Assembly: GCF_002532045.1 (NCBI RefSeq)
Contig: NZ_NWTG01000001.1
Location: 1 to 64,000, forward strand
DNA length: 64,000 nt
Direction: 5' to 3'
Origin: Bradyrhizobium sp. C9
GTDB taxonomy: Bacteria > Pseudomonadota > Alphaproteobacteria > Rhizobiales > Xanthobacteraceae
Shown here: positions 54,514 to 64,000 of the stretch, piece by piece
Numbering within the stretch: position 1 is the first letter of the stretch
Layout of the letters: each line of letters opens with the position of its first letter
Position numbers and translations under genes: made by a program
The notes under the pieces: model-generated
The model's input: only the letters and a program-made list of their open reading frames with translations
What the model was told of the DNA's origin: nothing
The model's database searches: none

Positions 54514-56136
54514 TCGGTGATCGAGACCATCGCTCATGCCGAGCACGCCTATTTCGATGCGGCGATCATGTTGATCGCCTTTCTGCTCGCAGGTCGCTAT
54601 CTTGACCAGAACATGAGGCGACGCACCCGCGCCTTCGCCAGCAACCTTGCAGCACTCAAGGCGGAGACTGCGGCGAAGTTCGTTAGCCCGACCGAGATCA
54701 GAACCGTTCCGGTGGCGGCGATCAAGCCGGGGGACATCGTGCTGGTGCGCCCCGGCGAATGCTGTACAGTCGACGGCAACGTGATCGAGGGAAGCTCCGA
54801 GATCGATCAAAGCCTTATTACCGGCGAGACTTTGCCGGTGATCGCGACGCCCGGCAGCGCGGTGTTCGCCGGCACATTGGTACGGTCCGGCACTCTGCGC
54901 GTCCGTGTAGCGGCGACCTCGGACGGCACACTGCTTGCTCAGATTTCCTGGCTGCTCGATCATGCCCTGCAAGCGCGCTCGCGCTATCTGCGCCTCGCCG
55001 AACGCGCGTCGCGGCTCTATGCGCCGATCGTTCACATCACGGCCCTCCTGACCATGCTGGGTTGGCTTGCCTCTGGCGCCACCTTTCATGATTCGGTGGT
55101 CACGGCGATCGCAGTCTTGATCATCACCTGCCCCTGCGCGCTGGGTCTGGCTATCCCCGCGGTGCAGACGGTGGCCGCTGGCGCACTGTTCCGTTCCGGC
55201 GTGCTGCTCAATGCCGGGGATGCAAGCGAGCGTATCGCCGAGGTGGATCGGGTGATCTTGGACAAAACCGGGACGCTGACGCTGCCCGAACTCGATGTCG
55301 CCAATCTCGCCGGCATTCCCGAGAATGTCGTCAAATTGGCGGGCCGGCTGGCGTTGTCGAGCCGCCATCCGGTCGCCGCCGCCCTGGCGCGTGCTGCCGG
55401 CGCAAACGAGCCGCTGGCCGATATTGAAGAGGAGCCGGGACGGGGCGTCCGCGGTTACTATGAGGGCGCGCCGATCCGGCTAGGCCGCCCCTCGTTCTGC
55501 GGCGCTGACAGCCTCGCTGACGAGATCCTGTGCCATGATCCCGAGGCCTCAGTCGTCGCGTACAGCCACGGCGAGGCGAGGCATGTCTTTGCCATCAGGC
55601 AAAGGATGCGGCCGGACGCGGTCGAGGTTGCCACAAGCCTCGCACGCCTTGGCATCATGGTGGAGATCGTTTTCGGGGATCGCGAGCCAGCTGTTCGGCG
55701 GACGGCCGAGACGCTTGGCATTCACAAGTGGCGGGCCAACGTCTCGCCGACGGACAAGGTCGCCCGGGTCGAAGATCTGACGAGCAGAGGATACGAGGGA
55801 TTGATGGTCGGCGATGGCTTGAACGACGCGCCCGCGCTCGCAGCAGCCCATGCCTCGATGTCGCCTGTCACCGCCACCCATATGAGCCAGGCGGTCGCTG
55901 ATGCGATCTTCCTCGGCGAGCATCTCGGGCCCGTGATAAAGGCGGTCATTGCCTCGCGCGGGGCGCTGCGGCTGATGCGGCAGAATCTCTGTCTTGCTGT
56001 CGTCTACAACGTCCTGGCTGTGCCCGTTGCGATCGCCGGCTTGGTGACGCCGCTGATTGCCGCCGCGGCGATGTCATGCTCGTCGGTGCTGGTCATGCTT
56101 AACGCGCTGCGGGCGCGAAGGAGCGAGGCCCTCTGA
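54514..56136 (+). pseudogene. fixI: fixI (CcoI copper P-type ATPase), N-terminally truncated and fused to fixG tail
   Basis: From ~54514 the frame codes for FixI starting inside the membrane region (ETIAHAEHAYFDAAIMLIAF). The metal-binding domain and first membrane helices (about 190 residues in relatives) are missing. The rest is well kept: GECCTVDG, TGETLPV, CPCALGLAIPAV (copper site), DKTGTLTLPEL (phosphorylated Asp) and VGDGLNDAPALAAAHAS. The open frame 53962-56136 (724 codons) is therefore a chimera of FixG C-terminus and FixI; fixH, normally between the two, is absent. The clean frame suggests a fairly recent deletion or some selection. It overlaps fixS by one base. Confidence 0.88.
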
Positions 56137-56354
56137 TGGAAGTGCTGATCTATCTGGTTCCGCTCGCCCTTTCACTCGGCTTCCTCGGTCTGCTTGGCTT
56201 TCTGTGGTCGCTGAAGAGCGGCCAATTTGACGATCTCGACGGCGCGGCCTGGCGCGCCATCGCCGATGAGGAGCCCGATCAGCCTCCGGTGCCGGTCCAA
56301 ATAGTGCCAATGGACCAGCCGCAACTGTGGGACAGACGAAGGTCGGACGGTTAG
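56136..56354 (+). CDS. fixS: cbb3 oxidase maturation protein FixS/CcoS
   Basis: 72 residues. MEVLIYLVPLALSLGFLGLL with GFLWSLKSGQFDDLDGAAWR is the typical CcoS pattern (one membrane helix and the QFDDLDG motif). It overlaps the fixI stop (TGATG). It helps put heme and copper into the oxidase. It is the only intact gene of the fixGHIS set here. Confidence 0.95.
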   Translation: MEVLIYLVPLALSLGFLGLLGFLWSLKSGQFDDLDGAAWRAIADEEPDQPPVPVQIVPMDQPQLWDRRRSDG

Positions 56355-56795
56355 CAGCCTGTTGATGGCGGCAACGCGCCGTGATCAGCAGTGGCTGCTC
56401 AGTGGCCCACTCGCTATCGATGACCATAGTATGAGAGCGCGATGGTGTCTGCCGGATTCAATGCCTGATCCCTCTGAGCTGGATACAAATCTCGACCCTA
56501 CCTGAAGTTCTCTGGCTAATCGCAATTCGCTTTCTCATGGTGTTTCAAAGGCTTGTAACAGCCTGCTGGGTTCCAACAACGGTGTGTCAATTAGGAGACT
56601 GGATACGCCAATTCGTGGCCAAATTTCTCGATACGAAAACCTCCACGAACAACTGGGAAGGCGCTGTAGCTATTGCTTCTGAACACATGACAGAGCCTTG
56701 CACCTTTGCGGGAGTTCTATGCTTGCCTCCTTTTTACGGTCGTCGCTGTGAAAAAACTATGTTAGAAGCCGCTCCTCTCAAAAGGAGCATTCATT
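56355..56795. other. Intergenic, no gene seen
   Basis: About 440 bp with no supported coding. Confidence 0.45.
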
Positions 56796-56981
56796 GTGAA
56801 AAAAGCAACCAAGAAACGCGTTAAGCGGCGCGAGTGGACTAAGGCAGATATCAAAGAACTCAAGGTCCATTCAAAGGCTCGGACCCCGGTCACAAAAATA
56901 TCAAAAATGACCAAACGCTCTGTCGGTGCGCTACGCCAGAAGGCCTTACATCTCGGAATCGGACTGGGACATCAGCGGTAG
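56796..56981 (+). CDS. Small basic protein, possible DNA-binding
   Basis: 61 residues, very basic: KKATKKRVKRREWTKADIKE, then SKMTKRSVGALRQKALHLGI. The pattern (W-T-x-x-D, then a helix-turn-helix-like end with GALRQKA) resembles small SANT/HTH-type proteins common in rhizobia. GTG start at 56796 with AGGAG upstream. A GC hairpin follows at 57013. Function unknown; DNA binding is inference. Confidence 0.7.
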   Translation: MKKATKKRVKRREWTKADIKELKVHSKARTPVTKISKMTKRSVGALRQKALHLGIGLGHQR

Positions 56982-57012
56982 CTAATTGGGCTGCGCTGTT
57001 GATTGCTACAGT

Positions 57013-57033
57013 AGGGCGGCTCCGGGCCGCCCT
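57013..57033 (+). terminator. Hairpin terminator
   Basis: AGGGCGGC-tccg-GGCCGCCCTT with a short T-containing tail (TTATT), about 30 bp after the small basic gene. Confidence 0.6.
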
Positions 57034-57894
57034 TATTGGCTGTTGGATTGTGTCGCAACAGGTGGTTCGGCCCAACCGTTGATCAACCAACTTCGAGCCC
57101 GGCTAATTTCCTATCGATTTCAGCGCCGCGATTGTTGCTGCTGTCCAAGAACGTAGCATTGTGAGGTGATCGAATCCAGGGAACTCAGTGAGTACAGTCT
57201 GCATTCCTGGTACGACGAACGTCTGGTCTGCTTCTCGGCGTGTACCTGCCAGAGGACTGGCCGCTTGGTTCTGCGGCCGATCAGCTTTGACGAGGTCCCG
57301 GAGTCCTTAGCTGGCTGATCAGAAGAGAGCTTGTCGCCTACGACGTCACGGTCGGTTGCCTCGACAAGGAGCTTCTCCAACACAGGGCAGAGCGTGTGTG
57401 TCCGCGATCGGCGGCGCGTCAAGATCTTCGTAGGTTCGAGCGACGATCGATTTGGAGATGAAGATGGGCTTTTCACGCCGCGTGCTGGTTGGAGCCTGGC
57501 GATGGCGGAGCGGCCTCGAGCGTCCGGCATCTTCGATGAGATTCTTGGAAAGCGCTTTGTGGCTATATCTCGGCAAAAAACTGGTGACTCACTAAGTCAG
57601 ATGAGCCTGCAGATCTACGCCAGCTCTGCGCGATTTGCTTAAGCGCGAGATTCAGCTCCCGCAATATCGAGGTCTGTACGAAGGACGCGCCCGAAACTGC
57701 TCAAGAATGTTCAGCTTTCGTCAGGGGTCGGCTCGTAGCTACCTCGTTGTTACTGCGATGGCAGGCTGATCACAGTTGAGAGGGGCGTCGTTATGGCCTA
57801 AGAGTGGATTCTGCAAAAATTGGGACGCGGCGCAGTCATGAGCCCACGGGTTAGCCGATAGAAACAACCTTGCGAGTGGGGCGTTCCTCGAAGA
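57034..57894. other. Intergenic, no gene seen
   Basis: About 860 bp; only overlapping low-quality frames on both strands. Confidence 0.4.
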
Positions 57895-58125
57895 TCATTT
57901 GGGCGCAAGAGTGCGCCGCCCAGCCTGCTGGTGAGCTCGAGCTTCGGAACGATACGGCGCGCTCAGCAACAATAAAAACAGCGCTCGGTTGGCTTGATAT
58001 CTGGCGGCCGAGCGGCTGCGCCCTGAGCCCTTCATCATCTGCTTGCCCTCGTCGGTATGCACGGACCACAACCACCTTCGTCCGCGCTGCTTCAAGGAAA
58101 ACTCGAAGACTGGAAGCGTTGACAT
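57895..58125 (-). CDS. Small conserved-looking hypothetical
   Basis: 76 residues: MSTLPVFEFSLKQRGRRWLW, then SVHTDEGKQMMKGSGRSRSA and ARYQANRALFLLLLSAPYRS. The alternation of strand-like and helical parts and the basic RGRRW motif look like a real family of small rhizobial proteins. The ATG at 58125 lies 2 bp after the marR stop, so the two genes probably share a transcript. Function unknown. Confidence 0.6.
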   Translation of the reverse strand: MSTLPVFEFSLKQRGRRWLWSVHTDEGKQMMKGSGRSRSAARYQANRALFLLLLSAPYRSEARAHQQAGRRTLAPK

Positions 58126-58127
58126 GG

Positions 58128-58679
58128 CTACGTGGCATCATTTCTGACGGACGTGCGTTTGGTCTTCGGAAGGGCACAACCGCTCTCGCGGTAGACCTTC
58201 TCCAGACGACGCCTGATTGCGGCCAGCTTGGCAATGAACTCGCTTGATCCGTTAACCCCGAATTCATCAGAAGCGAACTCATCCAGTGCTTCCTGCCGTG
58301 TCAAAGATGCCAGACGTTTACGAGTTTTGGCTGTCAGCGTCATCTGCACGACCCGAGCGTCGCTTGTGCAGTGCTTACGCCGCAGGAATCCATTTTTCTC
58401 GAGCAGCTTTGAATGGGTCGTGACGAAGGAAGGATCGACGTGCATCAACTTTGACACCATGTTGACGGGGACACCATTCTCTTTCCCTAAATAGGCCACG
58501 GCCATCAGGATCATCCACTGCGGCCCGGTGATGCCAAGGACATCGGCTCGGAATCTCGCAAGCTCTTCGAGACATGCACTTATCGATCTGATCTCCCACA
58601 CGAACGGCCGGATCGTCTCCAGTTCGTCAGTAGAGATACTGCCAAGCGCGTTTGCTGGGCCGAGCAAATCTGGCGGCAT
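58128..58679 (-). CDS. MarR family transcriptional regulator
   Basis: 183 residues. The winged helix is clear: TGPQWMILMAVAYLGKENGV, VNMVSKLMHVDPSFVTTHSK, LLEKNGFLRRKHCTSDARVV (wing), MTLTAKTRKRL. MarR proteins sense small molecules and repress nearby genes. Likely operon with the downstream 76-residue protein. The N-terminal extension (residues 1-25) is slightly longer than usual. Confidence 0.9.
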   Translation of the reverse strand: MPPDLLGPANALGSISTDELETIRPFVWEIRSISACLEELARFRADVLGITGPQWMILMAVAYLGKENGVPVNMVSKLMHVDPSFVTTHSKLLEKNGFLRRKHCTSDARVVQMTLTAKTRKRLASLTRQEALDEFASDEFGVNGSSEFIAKLAAIRRRLEKVYRESGCALPKTKRTSVRNDAT

Positions 58680-59647
58680 CGAAGCTCTGGTTCCATCTTT
58701 TACCAGCTTGCCTTAGCGCGAATGAGAAGTGGCGACAACGCCGTAAGAGCAGGCAAATCAAATGCTTGGTACGGTACGGACGAAAGGGGAGTGTGCCAAT
58801 CATGAACTGGCCGGAGCAGTTGCGGCAACAGAGCGCTCATTGTCTTGACGAACCGGCGGCATCCACGGGCGGCTTTGTCGGGTCGATCCCACACGCCGGT
58901 AAGATTGATGCCCCTACCAACGAGACGTCCATGGTCTGCTTCATTGGTTACTCGCCGGCTTGCTCACTCCTTTGCCGGATCATCGAGCGGTCAAAGTCTC
59001 GAGCGAGGAACGTTAGAACATCTGCGCCGCGTGTCGCGAAATCTCGGCGCGCCATCTTTCCCTCTGATTAAAGGATACGACTTGCACGCGGTCGGACTGC
59101 AATGTCCAGCACCGCGAGCCGTTGGGCGCAGACCATCAGCCTCGATGAGATCGGGCCGATTGTGCAGAAAGCAATCGATAAGTGACAAGGCAAGTTCAAC
59201 GACGAGGTCCGCCGGTGGGCTATCATCGAAGCCAATGCAAATTGCATCCGAAGCCGAGACGATACGTCTTGACGCTCGGTTGCCTGGGGCTAGTGTCGTC
59301 GCTTCACGCCTTCGCCAACAGTGTTGTGTGGTGGTTGCCCGATAAACCGCAGTATAGTCTTCTCATCCGATTCCATATCGGCGGCTTTCCTTCGTATAGT
59401 TGAGCTGGCTTTTGGTCACAACTAGCCTTGCGAGTAGGCGGCAGGCTGCCGATTGCAATTGCCAAAAACGCTTGCGCGATTCATCAATTCGACGGATTCA
59501 GACCATGAATTGCAGGCGCCTCCCTCCTCGTATGGCAAAGTGTCGCGAGCAATCGGCCGATGGGAAATTGCGCGGCCGCCGTCGTCCTCGAGCGAACAAG
59601 TGTGTGGTCCGAAGGTCGCTTTCCTCGAGCACATCAGGAGCGGTATT
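58680..59647. other. Intergenic, no gene seen
   Basis: About 970 bp. I looked for a nod box before the sulfotransferase and found none. Confidence 0.4.
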
Positions 59648-60922
59648 TTGAGCCAGGATGCAAACCGCGGGGCCATGGTCTGCTTTCTGCTCGGCCTTCC
59701 ACGGTCCGGAACGACGCTGTTGGCGCATTTGCTCCAACAGCATCCGGAAATTACAGCTCCACCAGAGCCTTGGCTCATGCTGGCTCTTGAGGCGTTTGGC
59801 AGGGTGGACCATCGTCACCCGGCCGGAACATCTCTGATCGAAACGGCAACTTCCGAGTTCTTGGGCAGGATCGATCGCGCTGCCGTCAGCCGTGCCTTTG
59901 CGGATGCGGCGTACGGTGCGTATCTGTCCTCGGCGGGCAAGCGCATCATCGTGGACAAGACACCACGCTACTGGATGGTGCTCGACTATTTGGATCTTCT
60001 TTATCCTGAGGCGCCGCATATTCTTCTGATGCGCAATCCCTACGCCATTGCCGCATCCCTGAAGTCGACTTGGGGAGTCCCCCTTCAGGCGAAAAGCTCC
60101 CGTTCGGTCAGCTTGTCCTCGCTTGCTGATCTCATGCTCCGCCTGCCTGACGTTGTTGCCTCTTCGCTTGCTGATCTGGTTCTCGGCCTGCCCAAACTCG
60201 CTGCGCACCGCGATCGCCGGCAGACGATGGTGGTGCAGTACGAACGCCTGGCGGCGTGTCCGGAGGAGGAAATTCAGCGTCTCATCGCAGGCCTTGGCTG
60301 TGATCCAAAAGACACCGCAGCTACGTCGACGGCTCGGGCCGATTATCTTCACTCCAGCAGCTTTGGAGATCGGAAAATCCTTGAAAGAAGGACCGTCGAT
60401 GAGAAGTCTGTCGACGCGTGGCAAGTCCAATTGAACGTCGAAGAGATGCAAACGATAACCGATCTGATCGGCGTCGAGCTGATGATACGGCTCGGATATG
60501 AAGCGGAATTGCGGCACGCACAACAAGCCGGAGTGCTTGATAAAGGGCGCGAGGTCACCGAGCTATATCGTCAGATATTTCGAATGTGGTGGGATCTGCG
60601 CCTCAGCAAGGAACGGGCATGGTCGAACATTTCAGCCAACCCCGGTAAGCTGACCCCTGGTATTCGGCGGCCAATCGAGAACTCATGCACCACACCAAAT
60701 GCGTCCACAGGGCACGATGGGCAGCATCTATCCGGAACCGACTTCGACCAAAATCAGGAGCTGACGAGTTCGATGGAGGCGCAGTTGCGCATGGCACTCT
60801 TGGCTTCGGAATCGGATCGAGGTGCACAGCAAGAGGCCGTTCGGCATCGCGACGCCGTTATCGAGGCGCTGCGGGGCGAGATTGTGCGGCTCAAGGAGGG
60901 GAGCAACAATCACGAGCGATGA
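59648..60922 (+). CDS. NoeE-like sulfotransferase
   Basis: 424 residues, close to the length of NoeE of strain NGR234 (about 420 from memory), which sulfates the fucose of Nod factors. The PAPS loop is LLGLPRSGTTLLAHLLQQHP (PRSGTT at residues 18-23). RYWMVLDYLDLLYPEAPHIL and LLMRNPYAIAASLKSTW form the 3'-phosphate site. I chose TTG 59648 because AGGAG lies seven bases upstream; ATG 59675 would cut close to the loop, and the in-frame TTG at 59453 has no ribosome site. A 15-residue tandem repeat (SSLADLMLRLPDVVA / SSLADLVLGLPKLAA) lies at residues ~157-186. The C-terminal ~60 residues form a Gln/Arg-rich helix. nodPQ lie directly downstream. Confidence 0.85.
   Translation: MSQDANRGAMVCFLLGLPRSGTTLLAHLLQQHPEITAPPEPWLMLALEAFGRVDHRHPAGTSLIETATSEFLGRIDRAAVSRAFADAAYGAYLSSAGKRIIVDKTPRYWMVLDYLDLLYPEAPHILLMRNPYAIAASLKSTWGVPLQAKSSRSVSLSSLADLMLRLPDVVASSLADLVLGLPKLAAHRDRRQTMVVQYERLAACPEEEIQRLIAGLGCDPKDTAATSTARADYLHSSSFGDRKILERRTVDEKSVDAWQVQLNVEEMQTITDLIGVELMIRLGYEAELRHAQQAGVLDKGREVTELYRQIFRMWWDLRLSKERAWSNISANPGKLTPGIRRPIENSCTTPNASTGHDGQHLSGTDFDQNQELTSSMEAQLRMALLASESDRGAQQEAVRHRDAVIEALRGEIVRLKEGSNNHER
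60116..60205 (+). repeat. 45-bp tandem duplication inside the sulfotransferase gene
   Basis: Two 45-bp units (60116-60160 and 60161-60205), both with CGCTTGCTGATCT near the start, code for two near-equal 15-residue helical segments. They keep the reading frame. Confidence 0.8.
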
Positions 60923-61193
60923 TCCTCCCAGGACTATGGTCAAAATGTGCTGCCTGCCTTATCGAGCTCGTTGTCTAGCTGGCAAGCGGAAGTAAGTCCG
61001 CCTGCTCGCGTGTCCAGCCGCGCTTCGATTGGTTGCTGGCAGACGCCGAACGAAGGATGGAGCGCTATCCGCTGTTTGACCCGGTGGACGCCGATGCGCT
61101 ATGGCAGGCGCCGATCGCTGCAACGCCTATCGGGCCTATCGCAAGGCAAACGCGGTACTGAACGAACTAGAGATCCCGCATCGTAGAAGACAC

Positions 61194-62093
61194 ATGCTGC
61201 CGAAACATCTGCGCCGTCTCGAAGCTGAATCGATCGAAATCATGCGTGACGTGGTCGCCGAGTTCAAAAAGCCGGTCATGCTCTACTCGATCGGAAAAGA
61301 CTCGAGCGTGATGCTGCACATTGCGATCAAGGCCTTCTATCCCGCAAAGCTGCCTTTTCCCCTGCTTCACGTCGACACGACCTGGAAGTTTCGTGAGATG
61401 ATCAGCTTCCGGGACGCGACAGCCAAGCGCCTCGGCCTCGACCTGATCGTCCATGTAAACGAGGAGGGCATCGCGCGCGGGATCAATCCGATCGACTCCG
61501 GCTCCGCGCTTCATACCCAGGTGATGAAGACCGACGCCCTGAAGCAGGCCCTCGACCTCCACGAATTCGATGCCGCGTTTGGCGGCGCCCGGCGTGATGA
61601 GGAGAAGAGCCGCGCAAAAGAACGGATACTCTCCTTCCGTTCGTCCGGGCACGTTTGGGACCCCCGCAATCAGCGGCCGGAGCTCTGGAACCTGTTCAAC
61701 ACGCGGATTCGCCAGGGCGAAACCATGCGCGTTTTTGCGATGTCAAACTGGACTGAGCTCGACGTGTGGGAATACATTATGTGCGAGAAGATCCCGGTCG
61801 TCCCGCTCTACTTCGCAAAGCAAAGACCGATCGTGCGTCGAAATGGCGCGACGATCATGATCGACGACAAGCGATTGCCGCTTCTGTCTGGCGAGACGCC
61901 GCAAATGCGGATGATCCGTTTCCGCACGCTGGGCTGCTATCCGTTGAGCGGGGCTATTGAATCCGACGCGACGACGATCGAAGACATCGTCGCAGAGATG
62001 CAGACTGCGACGGTGTCGGAGCGCCAGGGGCGCTTGATTGATGCCGATGAAGCCGCTTCGATGGAGAAAAAGAAGCGGGAAGGCTACTTTTGA
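61194..62093 (+). CDS. nodP: Sulfate adenylyltransferase subunit 2 (NodP/CysD)
   Basis: 299 residues, the length of NodP. Makes adenosine-5'-phosphosulfate from ATP and sulfate together with the GTPase subunit. The PP-loop is [17 protein letters not shown] (residues ~29-45). [20 protein letters not shown] and [20 protein letters not shown] are family hallmarks. ATG 61194 matches the family start [20 protein letters not shown]; the in-frame frame from 61101 is not needed. The stop overlaps the nodQ start (TGATG). The symbol nodP rather than cysD is chosen from the sulfotransferase context. Confidence 0.93.
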   Translation: MLPKHLRRLEAESIEIMRDVVAEFKKPVMLYSIGKDSSVMLHIAIKAFYPAKLPFPLLHVDTTWKFREMISFRDATAKRLGLDLIVHVNEEGIARGINPIDSGSALHTQVMKTDALKQALDLHEFDAAFGGARRDEEKSRAKERILSFRSSGHVWDPRNQRPELWNLFNTRIRQGETMRVFAMSNWTELDVWEYIMCEKIPVVPLYFAKQRPIVRRNGATIMIDDKRLPLLSGETPQMRMIRFRTLGCYPLSGAIESDATTIEDIVAEMQTATVSERQGRLIDADEAASMEKKKREGYF

Positions 62094-63976
62094 TGCTTGT
62101 CAAGGCGATAACGGAGTCTGTCCAGGCCAAGCCAAAGGATCAGCTGCGATTCATCACGTGCGGTTCGGTGGATGACGGGAAGTCGACACTGATCGGCCGG
62201 CTGCTGCACGACAGCAAGATGATCTACCATGATCAGATGACGGCGCTGGAACGGGACAGCGCCAAGCACGGCACGACCGGCCGTGAGATCGATTTCGCGC
62301 TGCTCGTCGACGGGCTTGAAGCCGAGCGAGAGCAAGGCATCACGATCGATGTGGCCTATCGATTCTTTGCGACGGAACGGCGCTCGTTTATGGTGGCAGA
62401 TACGCCCGGCCACGAGCAGTATACTCGCAACATGGCAACGGGCGCCTCGAACGCCCAGCTCGCTATCATCCTCATCGATGCCCGCAAGGGCGTGCTGGTT
62501 CAAACCAAGCGCCACTCGTTCATCTGTTCGCTCCTTGGTATCCGCCATCTCGTCCTGGCAGTGAACAAGATCGACCTCGTCCACTACAGCAAAGAGAGCT
62601 TTGATCGGATCGTCGCCGACTATGTGGCCTTTGCCAGCGATCTTGGCTTCGAATCGATCGTTCCGATTCCGATCTCTGCCAGGCACGGCGACAATGTCGT
62701 CGACCGCTCCGGCAACACTCACTGGTACGATGGTCCCTGCCTGCTCGGCCAGTTGGAGAGTATTGATATCCGGTGCGACAGCTCCGGGCAGGCCTTCCGC
62801 TTTCCGGTACAGTGGGTGAACCGGCCGGACCTGGATTTCCGCGGCTACGCCGGGTCCGTGGCTTCGGGAAGCATCTCGGTGGGCGACGACATCGTCGTCG
62901 CAGCGTCTGGACGGACCACGCGCGTCACGCGGATTGTGACGCAGGACGGCGATCTGTCCTGCGCCGAGGCCGGCGATGCAATCACGATCACCATTGAAGA
63001 CGAAATCGATATCGGCCGTGGCGATCTCCTGGCACGTCCGACCGAGCGGCCGGAGCTCGCCGACCAATTCGCCGCTCATCTGATCTGGATGGATGAGGAC
63101 CAGCTCGTTGTCGGGCGCAATTACATTCTGCGCATTGGATCGCAGACCATAGCCGGTAGCATTACCGCGATCAATCATCGGATCGACGTCAATACACGGG
63201 AGCACCTGTCAGCCGGGACGCTTGGCCTTAACGAGATCGGCTTTTGCAATATATCAACCAACCGGCCTGCGGCGTTCGATCCTTACGAGGCCAATCGCAA
63301 GACCGGATCATTTATCGTCATCGACCGGTATACAAACCGTACGGTCGCGGCCGGGATGATCGCATGTCCACTGCGGCGGGCGACCAACGTCGCTTGGCAA
63401 CCCGTTGCAGTGGGACGGAAGGAGCGGGCCGACCTCAAGAACCAGAAGCCCTGCATCATTTGGTTCACCGGCCTGTCCGGCGCAGGAAAATCGACGATTG
63501 CCAACATCGTCGATCAAAAGCTGTTCGCAATGTCCCGGCATGCCATGCTGCTGGATGGGGACAACCTGCGGCACGGATTAAATGCGGACCTCGGCTTCTC
63601 CGAGGTCGACCGCATGGAAAACATTCGGCGCGCCGGGGAGGCTGCCAAGCTGATGACGGACAGTGGCCTGATCGTAATTTGTTCGTTCATCTCGCCCCAC
63701 AGGGCCGAACGAGACATGGTGCGCAGTCTGGTCAGCAAGGAGGAGTTTGTCGAAGTCTTTGTCGATACGCCGATCGAAGAATGCGCGCGTCGCGATCCCA
63801 AAGGTCTTTATTCAAAGGCGAAGTCCGGTAAGATCAAGAACTTCACCGGCATCGATGCGTCCTATGAAGCGCCGATAAGACCCGAAATTCATCTCAGGAC
63901 CATGGAGCAGACACCTGAGCAAATGGCCCAGGCCGTGATCGATGTTTTGATGACTCGCGCAATTCTTGGCGGTTAG
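62093..63976 (+). CDS. nodQ: Bifunctional sulfate adenylyltransferase GTPase / APS kinase (NodQ/CysNC)
   Basis: 627 residues. The N-terminal EF-Tu-like GTPase has ITCGSVDDGKSTLIGRLLHD, VADTPGHEQYTRN and AVNKIDLV. From ~residue 445 an APS kinase follows with the P-loop FTGLSGAGKSTIANIV and FSEVDRMENIRRAGEAAKLM. Together with NodP it makes PAPS, the sulfate donor for sulfotransferases. ATG 62093 overlaps the nodP stop; the TTG at 62090 is just one codon earlier. Complete, with the stop 24 bp before the window end. Confidence 0.95.
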   Translation: MLVKAITESVQAKPKDQLRFITCGSVDDGKSTLIGRLLHDSKMIYHDQMTALERDSAKHGTTGREIDFALLVDGLEAEREQGITIDVAYRFFATERRSFMVADTPGHEQYTRNMATGASNAQLAIILIDARKGVLVQTKRHSFICSLLGIRHLVLAVNKIDLVHYSKESFDRIVADYVAFASDLGFESIVPIPISARHGDNVVDRSGNTHWYDGPCLLGQLESIDIRCDSSGQAFRFPVQWVNRPDLDFRGYAGSVASGSISVGDDIVVAASGRTTRVTRIVTQDGDLSCAEAGDAITITIEDEIDIGRGDLLARPTERPELADQFAAHLIWMDEDQLVVGRNYILRIGSQTIAGSITAINHRIDVNTREHLSAGTLGLNEIGFCNISTNRPAAFDPYEANRKTGSFIVIDRYTNRTVAAGMIACPLRRATNVAWQPVAVGRKERADLKNQKPCIIWFTGLSGAGKSTIANIVDQKLFAMSRHAMLLDGDNLRHGLNADLGFSEVDRMENIRRAGEAAKLMTDSGLIVICSFISPHRAERDMVRSLVSKEEFVEVFVDTPIEECARRDPKGLYSKAKSGKIKNFTGIDASYEAPIRPEIHLRTMEQTPEQMAQAVIDVLMTRAILGG

Positions 63977-64000
63977 TGTTCGTCAAACCACCCTCGCATC

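Noticed and set aside
53971..55368. 465-codon minus-strand frame opposite fixG/fixI
   Set aside because: Shadow with Arg/Asp/Gln-rich random composition; the plus strand has clear motifs.
60650..60680. GTCAGCTT-like site on the minus strand inside the sulfotransferase gene
   Set aside because: Matches only the first half of a tts box, and no minus-strand gene follows.
62084..63205. 373-codon minus-strand frame opposite nodQ
   Set aside because: Shadow of the CysN GTPase part; no protein family features.

Overview
The window looks like part of the symbiosis region of a Bradyrhizobium-type nitrogen-fixing alphaproteobacterium. The evidence is a microaerobic fixLJ / fixK / fixNOQP block, hemN, a groESL pair with a sigma54 promoter and NifA-type upstream site, a nopP-like type III effector behind a tts box, and nodPQ next to a noeE-like sulfotransferase. 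Gene density is low, with many stretches of 0.5-1.3 kb that hold no convincing gene, and many decayed genes (IS630, group II intron, vapC, bioF, a Crp fragment, fixG/fixI). This is typical of a symbiosis island. No tRNA, rRNA or CRISPR was seen.

Layout. 1-4 kb: groEL start, groES with its promoter, and an LptD outer-membrane gene, all on the minus strand. 4.5-7 kb: a secreted hypothetical and an FkbM methyltransferase. 8-14.5 kb: a tightly overlapping five-gene minus-strand operon (GMC oxidoreductase, class III aminotransferase, sulfotransferase, MFS exporter, condensation-domain enzyme). I know of no described pathway with this set, and it is the best candidate for a new biosynthetic system. 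14.5-23 kb: a structured small-RNA locus, a Crp fragment, an amino-acid binding protein with two paralogous tiny membrane proteins, a second MFS exporter, and a Crp/Fnr regulator. 23-36 kb: Flp pilin remnant, NYN protein, frameshifted bioF, carbonic anhydrase plus thermonuclease, IS630 and intron remnants, nopP, a broken VapBC pair and a secreted hypothetical. 36.4-39.2 kb: metE under a cobalamin riboswitch, then a second small RNA of the same architecture as the first. 39.7-56.4 kb: the oxygen-response block. 56.8-58.7 kb: small hypotheticals and a MarR regulator. 59.6-64 kb: noeE-like sulfotransferase, nodP and nodQ, a PAPS supply and sulfation module.

How it works together. FixL senses oxygen through a heme PAS domain and phosphorylates FixJ, which normally activates fixK. 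FixK-type boxes (TTGA/C-N6-T/GCAA) then sit in front of hemN and three small uncharacterised genes, the last of which directly precedes fixNOQP (cbb3 oxidase). The oxidase structural genes look intact. The assembly genes do not: fixG has lost a segment and its frame, and a second deletion fuses the fixG tail to a truncated fixI and removes fixH. Only fixS is whole, so this oxidase copy must rely on fixGHI elsewhere in the genome. NodPQ makes PAPS that could feed both the noeE-like enzyme and the sulfotransferase of the 8-14.5 kb operon.
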